Assembly (NCBI RefSeq): GCF_003697845.1 | Contig: NZ_RDQE01000005.1 | Span: 192,521 to 256,520 of the forward strand | DNA length: 64,000 nt | Direction of reading: 5' to 3' | Source of the DNA: Halobellus captivus | GTDB lineage: Archaea > Halobacteriota > Halobacteria > Halobacteriales > Haloferacaceae | Shown: positions 1 to 8,760 of the stretch, piece by piece | Numbering within the stretch: position 1 is the stretch's first letter | Layout: each line of letters starts with the position of its first letter | The notes under the pieces: generated by a model | What the model was told of the DNA's origin: nothing | Seen by the model: only the letters and a program-made list of their open reading frames with translations | Databases searched by the model: none | Translations under genes and position numbers: made by a program

Positions 1-1422
1 CGCCTGGATGTTCCGCTCCTCCTCGGGCCAGTCCTCGAGCAGGTCGACACACTGCTCGATGATCTTCGCGGACTCCTCGACCTCGCGCATCCGGACGAGC
101 AGCCGGGAGTAGTTGTCACAGCCGTCCTCGGTCACGACGTCCCAGTCCAGCTCGTCGTAGTAGCCGTACGGGTCGTCCCGACGCAGGTCGTAGTCCACGC
201 CCGACCCGCGAAGTACGGGGCCGGTCGCGCCGTACTCCTTGGCGACCTCCGGCGGCAGGATACCCGTGTCGATGGTCCGCATCTGGAAGATCTCGTTTTC
301 GGTGACCAGGTCGTGGTACTCCTCGACGGAGCCGGGCAGCTGGTCGAGGAAGTCACGCGTCTTCGAGAAGAACTCCTGACGGGGCTTAGGCAGGTCCCAG
401 ACGACGCCGCCGAGCCGGAAGTAGTTGAACATCAGCCGCTGGCCCGTCAGGTCCTCCAGCAGGTCCTGAACGCGCTCGCGGTCGTTGATCGCGTACATGA
501 ACGTCGCGGTGAAGTCGCCGTTCACGTCGAGCGCGAACGTCGCCAGCGCGAGCATGTGCGCCGCGATGCGACACATCTCCGCGCCCATCGTTCGGATGAC
601 CTGCGCGTACTCGGGGACCTCGATGTCGGCGAGGTCCTCCGCCGCACGCGCGTACGCCCACTCGTTGAGCAGGCCCGCCGAGATGTAGTCCCAGCGGTCG
701 GGGTAGGGCATGATCTGGTGGCGGTAGGTGCCCGACTGGGCCATCTGCTCCTCACAGCGGTGGAGGTAACCGATGTCCGGCTCCACGTCGATCACCTGTT
801 CGCCGTCGAGGATCGTCTTCAGGTGGAGGACGCCGTGGGTCGCCGGGTGGTGCGGTCCGATGTTGAGGAACATCGTGTCCGACTCGGCGTCACGATGGTG
901 GTCCTCGAGCGGGTTCGCGTGCTCCGGCAGCGTGGCGATCTGCGGGCGGTCCCTGTCGTAGTCCATCGACAGCGGGTGGCCCTGCCACGTTTCGGGTAGG
1001 AGGATCCGCCGGAGGTCGGGGTGGTCGTCGTACTCGATCCCGATCAGGTCGTACGCCTCCCGCTCGTGCCAGTCCGCCGTCCGAAAGACGGCCTCGCCCG
1101 ACTCCGAGACCGGACGGTCCTTGTCCGCGGGGACGACGACGCTGACCTCCCGGGTCGGGTCGTCGAACTTCTTCAGGTGGTAGATCGACTCGTATCGGTT
1201 CTCGTACTCCTGAGCGGTGACGAGCGAGAGGTGGTCGTAGCCCGCCTCGGATTTCAGGGTCGAGAGCGTCTCCTGGACCGCGTCCGGCCGGATCACGAAC
1301 CCGGGCGCGTTCAGGTGGTCGTCGCGGTCGATGACGAGGTCGCCGAGCAGCGCCTCCAACTCGTCGGGGGTGCGCTCGGGGACGCCGTCCGTCTCTGTGG
1401 TGTCTGGTGCTTCGAGGCTCAT
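1..1422 (-). CDS. nuoCD: NADH-quinone oxidoreductase subunit CD fusion, 3' part outside window
   Basis: Complex I peripheral-arm protein with subunits C and D fused in one chain. It carries electrons toward quinone on the cytoplasmic face of the membrane. Seen: the start ATG overlaps the nuoB stop by 4 nt. The first ~170 residues are NuoC-like (ending in the HEREAYDLIGIEYDDHPDLR region). After a short linker the NuoD/49-kDa part begins with NIGPHHPATHGVLHL and continues with the GYLHRCEE region. All 474 visible codons are open and the gene leaves the window before its stop. It is the third gene of nuoA-nuoB-nuoCD. In haloarchaea this complex probably accepts electrons from a donor other than NADH (known for related archaeal complexes; not visible here). 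Confidence 0.95.
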   Translation of the reverse strand, partial: MSLEAPDTTETDGVPERTPDELEALLGDLVIDRDDHLNAPGFVIRPDAVQETLSTLKSEAGYDHLSLVTAQEYENRYESIYHLKKFDDPTREVSVVVPADKDRPVSESGEAVFRTADWHEREAYDLIGIEYDDHPDLRRILLPETWQGHPLSMDYDRDRPQIATLPEHANPLEDHHRDAESDTMFLNIGPHHPATHGVLHLKTILDGEQVIDVEPDIGYLHRCEEQMAQSGTYRHQIMPYPDRWDYISAGLLNEWAYARAAEDLADIEVPEYAQVIRTMGAEMCRIAAHMLALATFALDVNGDFTATFMYAINDRERVQDLLEDLTGQRLMFNYFRLGGVVWDLPKPRQEFFSKTRDFLDQLPGSVEEYHDLVTENEIFQMRTIDTGILPPEVAKEYGATGPVLRGSGVDYDLRRDDPYGYYDELDWDVVTEDGCDNYSRLLVRMREVEESAKIIEQCVDLLEDWPEEERNIQA

Positions 1423-2117
1423 GGTGAATCGGCGAAGTTGTACCGCATGACGAGTTCGTCCTCGTCGATCTGGTCGGCGAGTTTTTCGACGAGCTCGTCC
1501 TTCTCGAGGTCGGAGAACTCCTCGAGCTCGTACGGCTTCACCGTCACGGGGGCGGCCTCGCCGTTCGCGATTCGCTCCTGGAGCTTGACGACCCCGTAGA
1601 CGAGGGCCTCCGGACGCGGCGGGCAGCCGGGGACGTGGATGTCGATGGGAATGACCTCCTCCGCGCCCTTGATCACGTTGTACCCCTCCTGGAACGGCCC
1701 GCCGGAGATGGTACACGATCCCATCCCGACGACGAACTTCGGCTCCGGCATCTGGTCGTAGACGCGTTTCATCCGCGGGGCGAACTTCGAGACGATGGTC
1801 CCGGGGACGATCATCACGTCCGCCTGCCGCGGCGACGCACGGGGGACCCCGCTGCCGAAGCGGTCGAGGTCGTGTTTCACCGCGTACGTGTGCATCATCT
1901 CGATGCTACAGCAGGCGATCCCGAACTGCAGCATGAACATCGAGGAGCCGCGACACCAGTTCAGGAACTTGTCGAACTTGGTGAGGATGAACGGGGAGGA
2001 ACCGAACGCCTCCCGGAGCCGGGAGTTGAACCGGTCTCCCTGGCCCTCCATGCGGCTGTCGCGGGTCTCGGTTACCACGCGCGATTCGTCGGTAATGAAC
2101 GGTTGGTCGCTGCTCAT
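1419..2117 (-). CDS. nuoB: NADH-quinone oxidoreductase subunit B
   Basis: Complex I subunit that holds the terminal 4Fe-4S cluster N2 next to the quinone site. Seen: 232 residues. The cluster cysteines lie in GIACCSIEMM (adjacent pair), GSCTISGG and PGCPPRPEAL. The N-terminal extension is acidic and the C-terminal tail is rich in Glu/Asp, as usual in haloarchaea. The start overlaps the nuoA stop by 4 nt (ATGA) and its own stop overlaps the nuoCD start in the same way, so the three genes are translationally coupled. No anomalies seen. Confidence 0.96.
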   Translation of the reverse strand: MSSDQPFITDESRVVTETRDSRMEGQGDRFNSRLREAFGSSPFILTKFDKFLNWCRGSSMFMLQFGIACCSIEMMHTYAVKHDLDRFGSGVPRASPRQADVMIVPGTIVSKFAPRMKRVYDQMPEPKFVVGMGSCTISGGPFQEGYNVIKGAEEVIPIDIHVPGCPPRPEALVYGVVKLQERIANGEAAPVTVKPYELEEFSDLEKDELVEKLADQIDEDELVMRYNFADSP

Positions 2118-2533
2118 GTGTTGAGGTCACGCTCCGTCTTCCTGCTGGCCGCACGGGAACTCCGGGCCCACTCGACCGCCCCGGTCCGCCACGCCCAGCC
2201 GAGTCCGATCGCGAGGATCCCGACGAAGGCCAACATCGGCCACAGCAGGTCGATCATGGGGACACCCGCCTCGATCGCCGGACGGTAGATGACGGCCCAC
2301 GGGAACAGCAACACGGTCTCGATGTCGAAGACGACGAACAACAGCGCGACCATGTAATACTGGATGTTGAACCGGATCCGCGTCCCGCCCGTCGGGGTCT
2401 CGCCGGACTCGTAGGTAGTACTTTTACCGGTCTCAGGCACGCTCGGGCGAAGTAACGCCGAAACCGTCATCATCCCGATCGGGATGAGGAGGCCGACGGC
2501 CGCCAAGGCGCCGATCGCTATCCAATCACTCAT
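2114..2533 (-). CDS. nuoA: NADH-quinone oxidoreductase subunit A
   Basis: Small membrane subunit of complex I, 139 residues with three predicted membrane helices. The conserved loop contains YESGETPTGGTRIRFNIQYY, followed by the LLFVVFDIETVLLFPWA helix. The start at MSDWIAIGAL is chosen because a GGAG motif sits about 10 nt upstream and a TATA-like box lies at 2567-2576. A longer reading to 2620 would add a non-conserved, Arg-rich stretch. It is the first gene of the nuo operon. Confidence 0.93.
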   Translation of the reverse strand: MSDWIAIGALAAVGLLIPIGMMTVSALLRPSVPETGKSTTYESGETPTGGTRIRFNIQYYMVALLFVVFDIETVLLFPWAVIYRPAIEAGVPMIDLLWPMLAFVGILAIGLGWAWRTGAVEWARSSRAASRKTERDLNT

Positions 2534-2566
2534 ATAGGTCTCCGTAACGTCCTGGGGTTTGAACCG

Positions 2567-2576
2567 CCCCCTCATA
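2567..2576 (-). promoter_or_regulatory. Probable TATA box of the nuo operon
   Basis: On the minus strand GCTTATGAGG lies ~35-43 nt before the nuoA ATG, in an otherwise GC-rich gap. With the GGAG before the ATG this suggests a short leadered transcript rather than the leaderless type common in this window. Inference from spacing only. Confidence 0.4.
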
Positions 2577-2689
2577 AGCGTTGAGACTCGTGCGCGCGGG
2601 CGCTCCGAAGCCGGTATCAAGGTGCCTACCTCCGACCGCCATCCGGACGAGGGCCCTCGTCGGATTCCCGACCGCGGGCGCGGTCCGAG

Positions 2690-3934
2690 CTACGTCGACG
2701 TCGTCCGTCGGGGCAGGAACAGACAACAGCCGGCGGCGACGAGGGCGAGCCCCGACGACAGGAGGAACACCTCGTCGAAGAAGCCGGCGTCCGCGAGGGC
2801 GCCGGCGACGACCGGGCTCCCCGCGCCGATACCCATGTATCCGGTCCGGAGCACGCCGAGTCCGGACCCACGGACGGCCGGCGGGAGTGCGGACGTGAGA
2901 TATGAGAGCGTCGCCGTCGAGTAGCCGAGCAGGCCGCTGAGTCCGAGCGTCAGAACTGCCAGTCCGGGGAGCGATGCCACGGAGGGGAGAACCGCGAGCG
3001 AGACGGTCGCGACCGCCAACACGACGGGCAGCGTCCGCCGCGCGCCGTACAGGTCGTACGCGCGGCCGGTCACGGGCTTGACCGCGACGCCCATGGCGAA
3101 GAAGCCCCCGAACAGCAGCGTCGCCGTCGTCGGCGCGAGCCCCTTCACGTCGATCAGGTACGTGGGATAGAAGCCGGTGAACGCCTGCCAGGCACAGTAG
3201 GCGAGCGTCTGGATCGCCGTCACGACGATCACGGGCCGGCTTCGGAGCGCGCCGGCGACGGTTCGACCCGTCTCGACCGCGCGCCGCAGGGGTGCAGTTC
3301 CGTCCGGATCGGCGGTTCCGGATCCGCCGTTCGGCTTCGGGAGGGTCACGAACAGGGCGACCGCCGCGATCAGGAACCCCGGGATCGCGAACGCGAACCC
3401 GAACTGCCAGGCGAACGTGACGGCGAGGAAGCCGGCGAACGGCGGGAGCACGGTGTTCCCGAGGTCGCCGGCGGCCATCGTGATCCCGATCGCGGTTCCG
3501 TCGTTGTCGGGATAGACCGCCGACAGAATGGTGAACCGGGACACCCCGTACAGCGCCGTGCTCAGGCCGAAAAGCGCCGTCGCGGCGAACAACAGCTCGA
3601 CGACGCCGGCGACGACGACCAACCCCAGTACGGCCCCGGAGACGAGCGTGCTCGCCACGAGCACCGCCCGCTCGCCGAACCGGTCGGAGAGGACCCCGCC
3701 CGGAAGCTGTCCGACCGCGTACGCCAGCCACAACACGGTGAGCAGGAGCCCGGCCGTCGAGAGAGAGATCCCGTACGCGGTCCGGAGGTGCGGGATCACC
3801 GCCGGATAGACGAGCCGAACGCCGAGCGAGAGGAACCACCCGCCCGCGACGGCGATCAGGACCGGCGTCCGCGGGTCGCCACGGAGCCCGTCGACGCCCG
3901 TCACGACCCGCCGAACGATCGGTCTCACTGTCAC
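2690..3934 (-). CDS. Major facilitator superfamily transporter
   Basis: Twelve-helix secondary transporter in the cytoplasmic membrane; substrate unknown. Seen: 414 residues from the chosen start. The loop 2-3 MFS signature is GGVLSDRFGERAVL, with a matching repeat near GRAYDLYGARRTLP. A central cytoplasmic loop has a Gly/Asp-rich stretch. The reading frame opens at a GTG at 3967, but a TTTATG TATA-like box at about 3958-3963 sits 25 nt before the GTG at 3934, so the leaderless start MTVRPIVRRV is preferred. A monocistronic unit. Family members include sugar, nitrate and drug carriers; nothing here separates them. Confidence 0.85.
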   Translation of the reverse strand: MTVRPIVRRVVTGVDGLRGDPRTPVLIAVAGGWFLSLGVRLVYPAVIPHLRTAYGISLSTAGLLLTVLWLAYAVGQLPGGVLSDRFGERAVLVASTLVSGAVLGLVVVAGVVELLFAATALFGLSTALYGVSRFTILSAVYPDNDGTAIGITMAAGDLGNTVLPPFAGFLAVTFAWQFGFAFAIPGFLIAAVALFVTLPKPNGGSGTADPDGTAPLRRAVETGRTVAGALRSRPVIVVTAIQTLAYCAWQAFTGFYPTYLIDVKGLAPTTATLLFGGFFAMGVAVKPVTGRAYDLYGARRTLPVVLAVATVSLAVLPSVASLPGLAVLTLGLSGLLGYSTATLSYLTSALPPAVRGSGLGVLRTGYMGIGAGSPVVAGALADAGFFDEVFLLSSGLALVAAGCCLFLPRRTTST

Positions 3935-3970
3935 TCGGGCGTGGTTGTCGTGGCGGTCATAAACCACGTC

Positions 3971-4060
3971 GGATCCCGGGGAAGCCGGCCGGATCCCGGG
4001 GAAGTTGATCGAGTCCTGTGGAAGCCGGCCGGATCCCGAAAATCCCGGCCGGATCCGGTC
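3971..4060. repeat. Degenerate 20-bp tandem repeat
   Basis: Units start at 3971, 3991, 4011, 4031 and 4051 (the last one half-length) with an exact 20-bp period. The best unit reads GGATCCCGGGGAAGCCGGCC. Copies differ by substitutions but not in length. It fills the gap between the MFS gene promoter and the purE stop and touches the purE 3' end. Confidence 0.85.
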
Positions 4061-4061
4061 G

Positions 4062-4679
4062 TCACTCCCCGTGTTTCTCGCGGAACCCCGCGATCCCCAG
4101 GTCGTGGAGGTCGGCGGAGACGTCGGCGACGCCGCCCTTGAGGTCCTCGTGGTACGCCACCAGCCGCTCCTCGATCTCGTCGTGTTCGCGCGCCAGCACC
4201 TGTGCGGCCGACAGTCCGGCGTTGAACGACTTGCCGGCGTCGACGGCGACGATCGGCGCGCCGGTCGGCATCCCGATCACGGAGTCCACGGATTTCTCCT
4301 GGACCGGAACCCCGATCACGGGGATCGGATACGCGAGCGACGCGGTCATGTTCGGGAGGTCCGCCGACTTCCCGCCCGCGCCGGCGACGATGACGTCCAG
4401 CCCGCGGTCCGCCGCGGTCTCGCCGTACGCGTACATGAGTTCGGGGGTGCGGTGTGCGGAGACGACGTAGCTCTCGAAGGTGAACCGCGCCTCCGGCGGC
4501 TCCGCGAAGTCGGTCTGCTCGGCGAATCCGAGCTCCGAGAGCGCGTCGTAGGCGCCCTCCATCGTCGGGAGGTCCGAGTCAGAACCCATGATTATCCCCA
4601 CGTCGGGGGTCGTCTCCGGGTCGGCGTCGGCCGCCGCTTCCGTCTCGAGCCGGTCGATGAGGTCCTGGACCGTGGGCAT
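4062..4679 (-). CDS. purE: N5-carboxyaminoimidazole ribonucleotide mutase (PurE)
   Basis: Converts N5-CAIR to CAIR in purine biosynthesis. Seen: 205 residues. An N-terminal ~37-residue extension carries Asp/Glu/Ala-rich sequence. The PurE core starts at DVGIIMGSDSDLPTM, with the catalytic SAHRTPE motif and GAGGKSADLPNM downstream. The ATG at 4679 is preferred because the longer frame to 4817 is Arg-rich and non-conserved. A CTTACA box lies about 25 nt upstream. No purK is adjacent. Confidence 0.94.
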   Translation of the reverse strand: MPTVQDLIDRLETEAAADADPETTPDVGIIMGSDSDLPTMEGAYDALSELGFAEQTDFAEPPEARFTFESYVVSAHRTPELMYAYGETAADRGLDVIVAGAGGKSADLPNMTASLAYPIPVIGVPVQEKSVDSVIGMPTGAPIVAVDAGKSFNAGLSAAQVLAREHDEIEERLVAYHEDLKGGVADVSADLHDLGIAGFREKHGE

Positions 4680-4829
4680 GGATCCGGGATCGACCGGCGG
4701 GCTGTAAGTCGTTGCGGCTTCGTCCCGCGAACGGTCGAGACGTCTCCGGTCACCACGACCCGAGGCCACCGACTGCCGCGGCCCGGAGGACCGTGACCAG
4801 CGGCGACCGACGGCCACGTCCCGAGGCGA

Positions 4830-4836
4830 TGGTTTA
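4830..4836 (+). promoter_or_regulatory. TATA-like box for the HerA-type ATPase gene
   Basis: GGTTTATG centred about 30 nt before the ATG at 4863. Its position decides between the ATG at 4836 (inside the box) and the one at 4863. Confidence 0.5.
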
Positions 4837-4862
4837 TGACCCGGGCGCTACCTGTCACGGGT

Positions 4863-6944
4863 ATGACCGAGCAGGAGACGATCCACGTCGCGGACGTCAG
4901 CGAGGGGATCGGCGGCGACGCGACGGCGGAACCGGGGTCGCCGGTGGAGCTTCCGGTGGTCGACGTGCTCACCGGCCGCTCGTTTATCACCGGCAAGAGC
5001 GGGTCCGGGAAGAGCAACACCGCGAGCGTCGTGATCGAGAACCTGTTATCCAACGGTTTCCCGGTCATGATCGTCGACACGGACGGTGAATATTACGGCC
5101 TGAAGGAGGAGTACGAGATCCTCCACGCCGGCGCCGACGACGAGTGCGACATCGTCGTCTCCCCGGAACACGCCGAGAAGCTTGCGAACCTCGCGTTGGA
5201 ACAGAACGTCCCGATCATCCTCGACGTCTCCGGCTACCTCGAGGAGGACGTGGCCAACGAGCTGCTCCTGGAGGTCGTCAAGCAGCTGTTCGCCAAGGAG
5301 AAGCGCCTGAAGAAGCCCTTCCTGCTCGTCGTCGAGGAGTGTCACGAGTACATCCCGGAGGGCGGCGGGATGGACGAGACGGGCAAGATGCTGATCAAGG
5401 TGGGCAAACGCGGGCGGAAACACGGCCTCGGGATCGTCGGGATCAGCCAGCGCCCCGCCGACGTCAAGAAGGACTTCATCACCCAGTGCGACTGGCTCTG
5501 CTGGCACCGGCTCACCTGGGACAACGACACGAAGGTGGTCGGCCGGATCCTCGGATCGAAGTACGCGAGCGCCGTCGAGGACCTCGGCGACGGCGAGGCG
5601 TTCCTGATGACCGACTGGGACGAGTCGATCCGCCGGATCCAGTTCCATCGCAAGCGGACCTTCGACGCCGGTGCGACCCCCGGACTCGACGACTTCGAGC
5701 GGCCGGAGCTCAAGTCGGTCTCGAGCGACCTCGTCGGGGAGCTCCAGTCGATCTCCGACGAGAAGGCGCGCCACGAGTCCGAGCTCGCCGATCTCCGCCA
5801 GGAGCTCGAGAAGAAGGACCAGCGGATCCGTCAGCTCGAACGCGAGCTGGAGGAGGCCCGAGACCTGAGCGACATGGCCGACCAGTTCGCCCAGGCGCTC
5901 CTGGGCAAGGCGGAGGCACCCTACCGCGGGGGATCCGGACGGTCCGTCGCCGCGGAGAAGCGGGCGCAGTCCGCGCTCGGCGCGTACGACGGGGATCCGG
6001 ACGAGGCGAACGGGGGGGTCGAGATCGGGACGGACGACTCGAGCAGGGTCGGGGCGGACGACGCGGTCGAGACCGGAGGGGACGACGGGAGCGGAACCGT
6101 AAGCACTGACACGGGAGGAACGGAAGACGCGGGAGGAACGGAACTCCCGACGGCGGACGCGGACGGTGGCCCCGACGGCTCCGGCGATCCCTCCGATCGA
6201 TCGGACGACGACGGCGGCGCCGGTACGGCCGGTGGGGTCGGCGCGGACGGGCGAGGACGGAGCCGGGACGACCTCGCCGGGAACGAGCCGGCGGCCGACG
6301 TGGATCCCGTGACGCGCGCGGACGTGGCCGAGGGCGCGCTCCGGTTCGACGACGCGATCGAGCTCGGCACCCGCGAGGCGGTCATCGACGAGCTCCGCGG
6401 GCGGATCGAGTCCCTCCCGGAGCTGTCACGCGGGATGTTGCGACACTACCGACGCGAGGGGGTGAGCGATCCCGTGGCCGCCCACATCGACGCCGGCGGC
6501 GACGGCGACGCGGGCCACGCCTACAGCCGGCACCGTCCGATCCGGAAGTCCGGACTCATTCGTCACGCCGGGCGCGGCCACTACGCGTACGCCGTCCCGG
6601 ACCTGATCCGCGAGGCGTACGCCGACCGTCTCGACGAGGAGTCGGTTCGGGAGGTCGTCCGCGCGGTCGAAACCGCGTTCGTCCCGCCCGGAGAGCGGGC
6701 GTATCCGCCGGACGCGGCTCCGGGGGAGGTCGGTGATCGGGACGCCTCGTCAGGGGAGATCGGTGAATCCGTGGGGGCCGATCCGCAGAGCGGAGCTACC
6801 CGACCCGCGGAGACCGACGACCACGCGGCCGGGATCGAGGGAGTACCGTTGGACGACGGGACGGGCACGGATCGATCGGACGAGTCGGAGCTGAGCGAGG
6901 CGGCACGGCGACTCGCGGAGCGCGGACGAAACGGCGACGAGTGA
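4863..6944 (+). CDS. HerA-like / DUF87 ATPase with acidic insert
   Basis: Predicted hexameric DNA-pumping ATPase of the HerA/FtsK clade. Seen: 693 residues. Walker A is GKSGSGKS (about 44-51) and the DTDGEYYGL segment follows. Walker B is FLLVVEECHEYIP (about 153-165) and the sensor-like motif is ISQRPADVKKDF. A coiled coil rich in Glu/Arg/Leu occupies roughly 300-345. A long low-complexity Asp/Gly/Thr region follows (about 370-470), then a folded C-terminal domain with winged-helix character (RHYRREGVSDPVAAH onward). The tail is again acidic. Start chosen from the TATA spacing. No nurA nuclease or other partner is adjacent, so a role in end resection is not supported by context. Confidence 0.82.
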   Translation: MTEQETIHVADVSEGIGGDATAEPGSPVELPVVDVLTGRSFITGKSGSGKSNTASVVIENLLSNGFPVMIVDTDGEYYGLKEEYEILHAGADDECDIVVSPEHAEKLANLALEQNVPIILDVSGYLEEDVANELLLEVVKQLFAKEKRLKKPFLLVVEECHEYIPEGGGMDETGKMLIKVGKRGRKHGLGIVGISQRPADVKKDFITQCDWLCWHRLTWDNDTKVVGRILGSKYASAVEDLGDGEAFLMTDWDESIRRIQFHRKRTFDAGATPGLDDFERPELKSVSSDLVGELQSISDEKARHESELADLRQELEKKDQRIRQLERELEEARDLSDMADQFAQALLGKAEAPYRGGSGRSVAAEKRAQSALGAYDGDPDEANGGVEIGTDDSSRVGADDAVETGGDDGSGTVSTDTGGTEDAGGTELPTADADGGPDGSGDPSDRSDDDGGAGTAGGVGADGRGRSRDDLAGNEPAADVDPVTRADVAEGALRFDDAIELGTREAVIDELRGRIESLPELSRGMLRHYRREGVSDPVAAHIDAGGDGDAGHAYSRHRPIRKSGLIRHAGRGHYAYAVPDLIREAYADRLDEESVREVVRAVETAFVPPGERAYPPDAAPGEVGDRDASSGEIGESVGADPQSGATRPAETDDHAAGIEGVPLDDGTGTDRSDESELSEAARRLAERGRNGDE

Positions 6945-7049
6945 GCGGGACCGAGTGGACGGGAATCGACCGTTCGGGGGGCGAATGAAGGCGAGCGAAG
7001 CGAGCCGTCGAAACGCGTCAAACGGATCGGACCGACGAACCGGGAACCG

Positions 7050-7538
7050 CTATCGGTCGCCCGGAAGGAGACGCGCGACCGTCGAGCGGACCGCCGACCA
7101 GACGTCGTCCGACGCCTCCGTTCGTTCCTCGGAGAGCCGACGGTCCTTCTCCTCGAGAAGTCGTTCGTATCGCTCGATGACGTACCGGAGGTGTCGATCC
7201 CTGCGCTCGATCTCGGCTTCCAGACGCGCGATCTCGTCGTCGATCGACTCCGTCTCGTCCGGGGAGCGATCCGCGTCCAGGAAGCGGCCTTCATCCGGAG
7301 ACTCGTCCTCGCCGTCGGACCGGTCGGAATCTCGATCCGGGAGGCTTCCTCCCCGATTCGACGGGCCACTTCGTCGGTTCGCGGAAGGTTTCCGATCGGG
7401 CGGATCGCTTCGAGCCGCCGAGATCGGACCGACAGGGTTTCCCGACGCGTACCGCTCGCTACCGTCCGGTTCGCTTCGACCGTGGGCGCTCACGACGGAG
7501 GGGTCGGGGATCATGTGTCGAGATATCATATACCGCAT
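7050..7538 (-). CDS. Hypothetical protein with C-terminal coiled coil
   Basis: 162 residues, no family recognised. The N-terminal two thirds are low complexity (Ser, Asp, Arg, Pro). Residues ~98-135 form a heptad-type coiled coil (DDEIARLEAEIERRD, then YERLLEEKDRRL). It ends in a short hydrophobic helix, VWSAVRSTVARLLPG. The start is uncertain: an ATTTATCGG box points better to the ninth codon (ATG at 7514) than to the ATG at 7538, which would be only ~7 nt from the box. Third-position GC supports real coding on this strand. Confidence 0.55.
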   Translation of the reverse strand: MRYMISRHMIPDPSVVSAHGRSEPDGSERYASGNPVGPISAARSDPPDRKPSANRRSGPSNRGGSLPDRDSDRSDGEDESPDEGRFLDADRSPDETESIDDEIARLEAEIERRDRHLRYVIERYERLLEEKDRRLSEERTEASDDVWSAVRSTVARLLPGDR

Positions 7539-7620
7539 CGACGCCGATAAATGTCAGTCAGACGAGCGTCATGCCCCCGTCGGATGCACACCCGACCGGC
7601 GGTTCGATTCCACGGGAGAA

Positions 7621-8280
7621 CTACCGTGAGCGGTCGCGCTCCGCGTCGACCTCGGCAGTCGCGGTCTCGTCCGAGTCGGCGTCCTCGCTCGGCTCGCCGG
7701 CAGCTTCCGCGGTGCCGTCGTCGGCGTCCGCCTCCTTTCGGGCTCGGTCGGCGGCGAGTTCGCGGTCGATGTCGTCCTCGACGTACGTCATCGATTGGAC
7801 GGTGACGACGTTGCCGCCGCCGGGATCGACGACCATGACCTCCTCGCCCTCCTCGATGGTTCCCTCGATGGAGCGCGCCGAGTAGTGCGGGTTGAAGCCG
7901 CCGCCCTCGAGTTTCACCTGCCCGCCCCGCGGGGTCACGGTCTCCGAGACGGTTCCGAGTTTCCCCTTCAGGCTGTCGCTGTCGCTGGTCTGGGCCTGTC
8001 CCTTCCCGCCGTAGAGGTCGAACTCGTGGTAGCCGTAGAACGCGGCCACGCCGAACACGAGGGTGAGGATCGCCATCACGAACACCAGGCCGCCGAAGGC
8101 GACGCCGAGGGTCGCGAGCAGTAGTCCGCCAAGTCCCGCACCGATGAGCGCGATGCCGACGACGATGAAGTTCGCGCCCGGCGCGAGCGCCTCCGCCATC
8201 GCCAACAGAAGCCCCGCCGTCAACAACAGCAGCGGAAGCGTGTCCGGACCGATCAGGCCCGCCTGGAAGAGCACGTCCAT
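7621..8280 (-). CDS. NfeD-family membrane protein
   Basis: 219 residues. Three hydrophobic helices occupy about residues 5-80 (LLLLTAGLLLAMAEALAPG, then glycine-rich helices). A soluble OB-fold domain follows, recognisable from LKGKLGTVSETVTPRGGQVK and GEEVMVVDPGGGNVVTVQ. The C-terminal tail is highly acidic. NfeD proteins usually work with SPFH/stomatin partners in membrane organisation (family knowledge); no SPFH gene is seen next to it here. Confidence 0.85.
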   Translation of the reverse strand: MDVLFQAGLIGPDTLPLLLLTAGLLLAMAEALAPGANFIVVGIALIGAGLGGLLLATLGVAFGGLVFVMAILTLVFGVAAFYGYHEFDLYGGKGQAQTSDSDSLKGKLGTVSETVTPRGGQVKLEGGGFNPHYSARSIEGTIEEGEEVMVVDPGGGNVVTVQSMTYVEDDIDRELAADRARKEADADDGTAEAAGEPSEDADSDETATAEVDAERDRSR

Positions 8281-8390
8281 GCGCCGCTATACGGCTGGGA
8301 GGCGGATAAGTGGTGGTACGACGAAGTCCCGTGGGACACGGCGGAGGACCACGAAACGTCCCCGACGGCCCATCAGGAGAGCGGACGAGA

Positions 8391-8463
8391 GAACCGGAGA
8401 CGACGTTCAGAAACCGAAGACGACGTTCAGAAACCGAAGACGACGTTCAGAAACCGAAGACGA
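8391..8463. repeat. 20-bp tandem repeat overlapping a gene 3' end
   Basis: Four units start at 8391, 8411, 8431 and 8451. The consensus is AAACCGAAGACGACGTTCAG. Units two and three are identical, the first has small changes, and the fourth is half-conserved. The repeat includes the last codons and stop of the small membrane-protein gene ending at 8447, so the gene end has been duplicated downstream. Confidence 0.9.
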
Positions 8464-8677
8464 ACACGCCGACGACGAGCGCGACCCCGAGGACGACGAA
8501 CGCGGCGTGTTCGGCGTCGATGGATCCGGGCTCGATCGGCTCGCTCTCGGGGGTCGACGTGTCCTCGGTCACCCCGTCGGGACCCACGTCGTCGATGCCG
8601 AAACGCCACTCGCGACCGTCATCGCCGCCGTCGTCACGGACCTCGTTCGCCCGGCTTCGGGTGTCGTCGCCGCTCAT
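8447..8677 (-). CDS. Small C-terminally anchored membrane protein
   Basis: 76 residues. An acidic soluble part (GREWRFGIDDVG, then PESEPIEPGSIDAEHA) is followed by one membrane helix, AAFVVLGVALVVGVFVFGF, at the extreme C-terminus. It resembles short haloarchaeal conserved proteins of unknown role that end in one helix (possibly DUF7312; recalled, not checked). The stop falls inside a 20-bp tandem repeat. Gene reality is supported by the protein pattern and leaderless spacing; function unknown. Confidence 0.7.
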   Translation of the reverse strand: MSGDDTRSRANEVRDDGGDDGREWRFGIDDVGPDGVTEDTSTPESEPIEPGSIDAEHAAFVVLGVALVVGVFVFGF

Positions 8678-8760
8678 ACCCGTGGTAGACGCGTGCCCGA
8701 TAAATGGCTGGCGGGTGCGGCTCGTCGGACGCGGTTCGCCGGGCGAAGACCGATCGGACG

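Noticed and set aside
2526-3839. Long minus-strand frame rich in Arg/Gly/Pro overlapping the MFS gene
   Set aside because: Shadow frame of the MFS transporter; composition typical of out-of-frame high-GC DNA.
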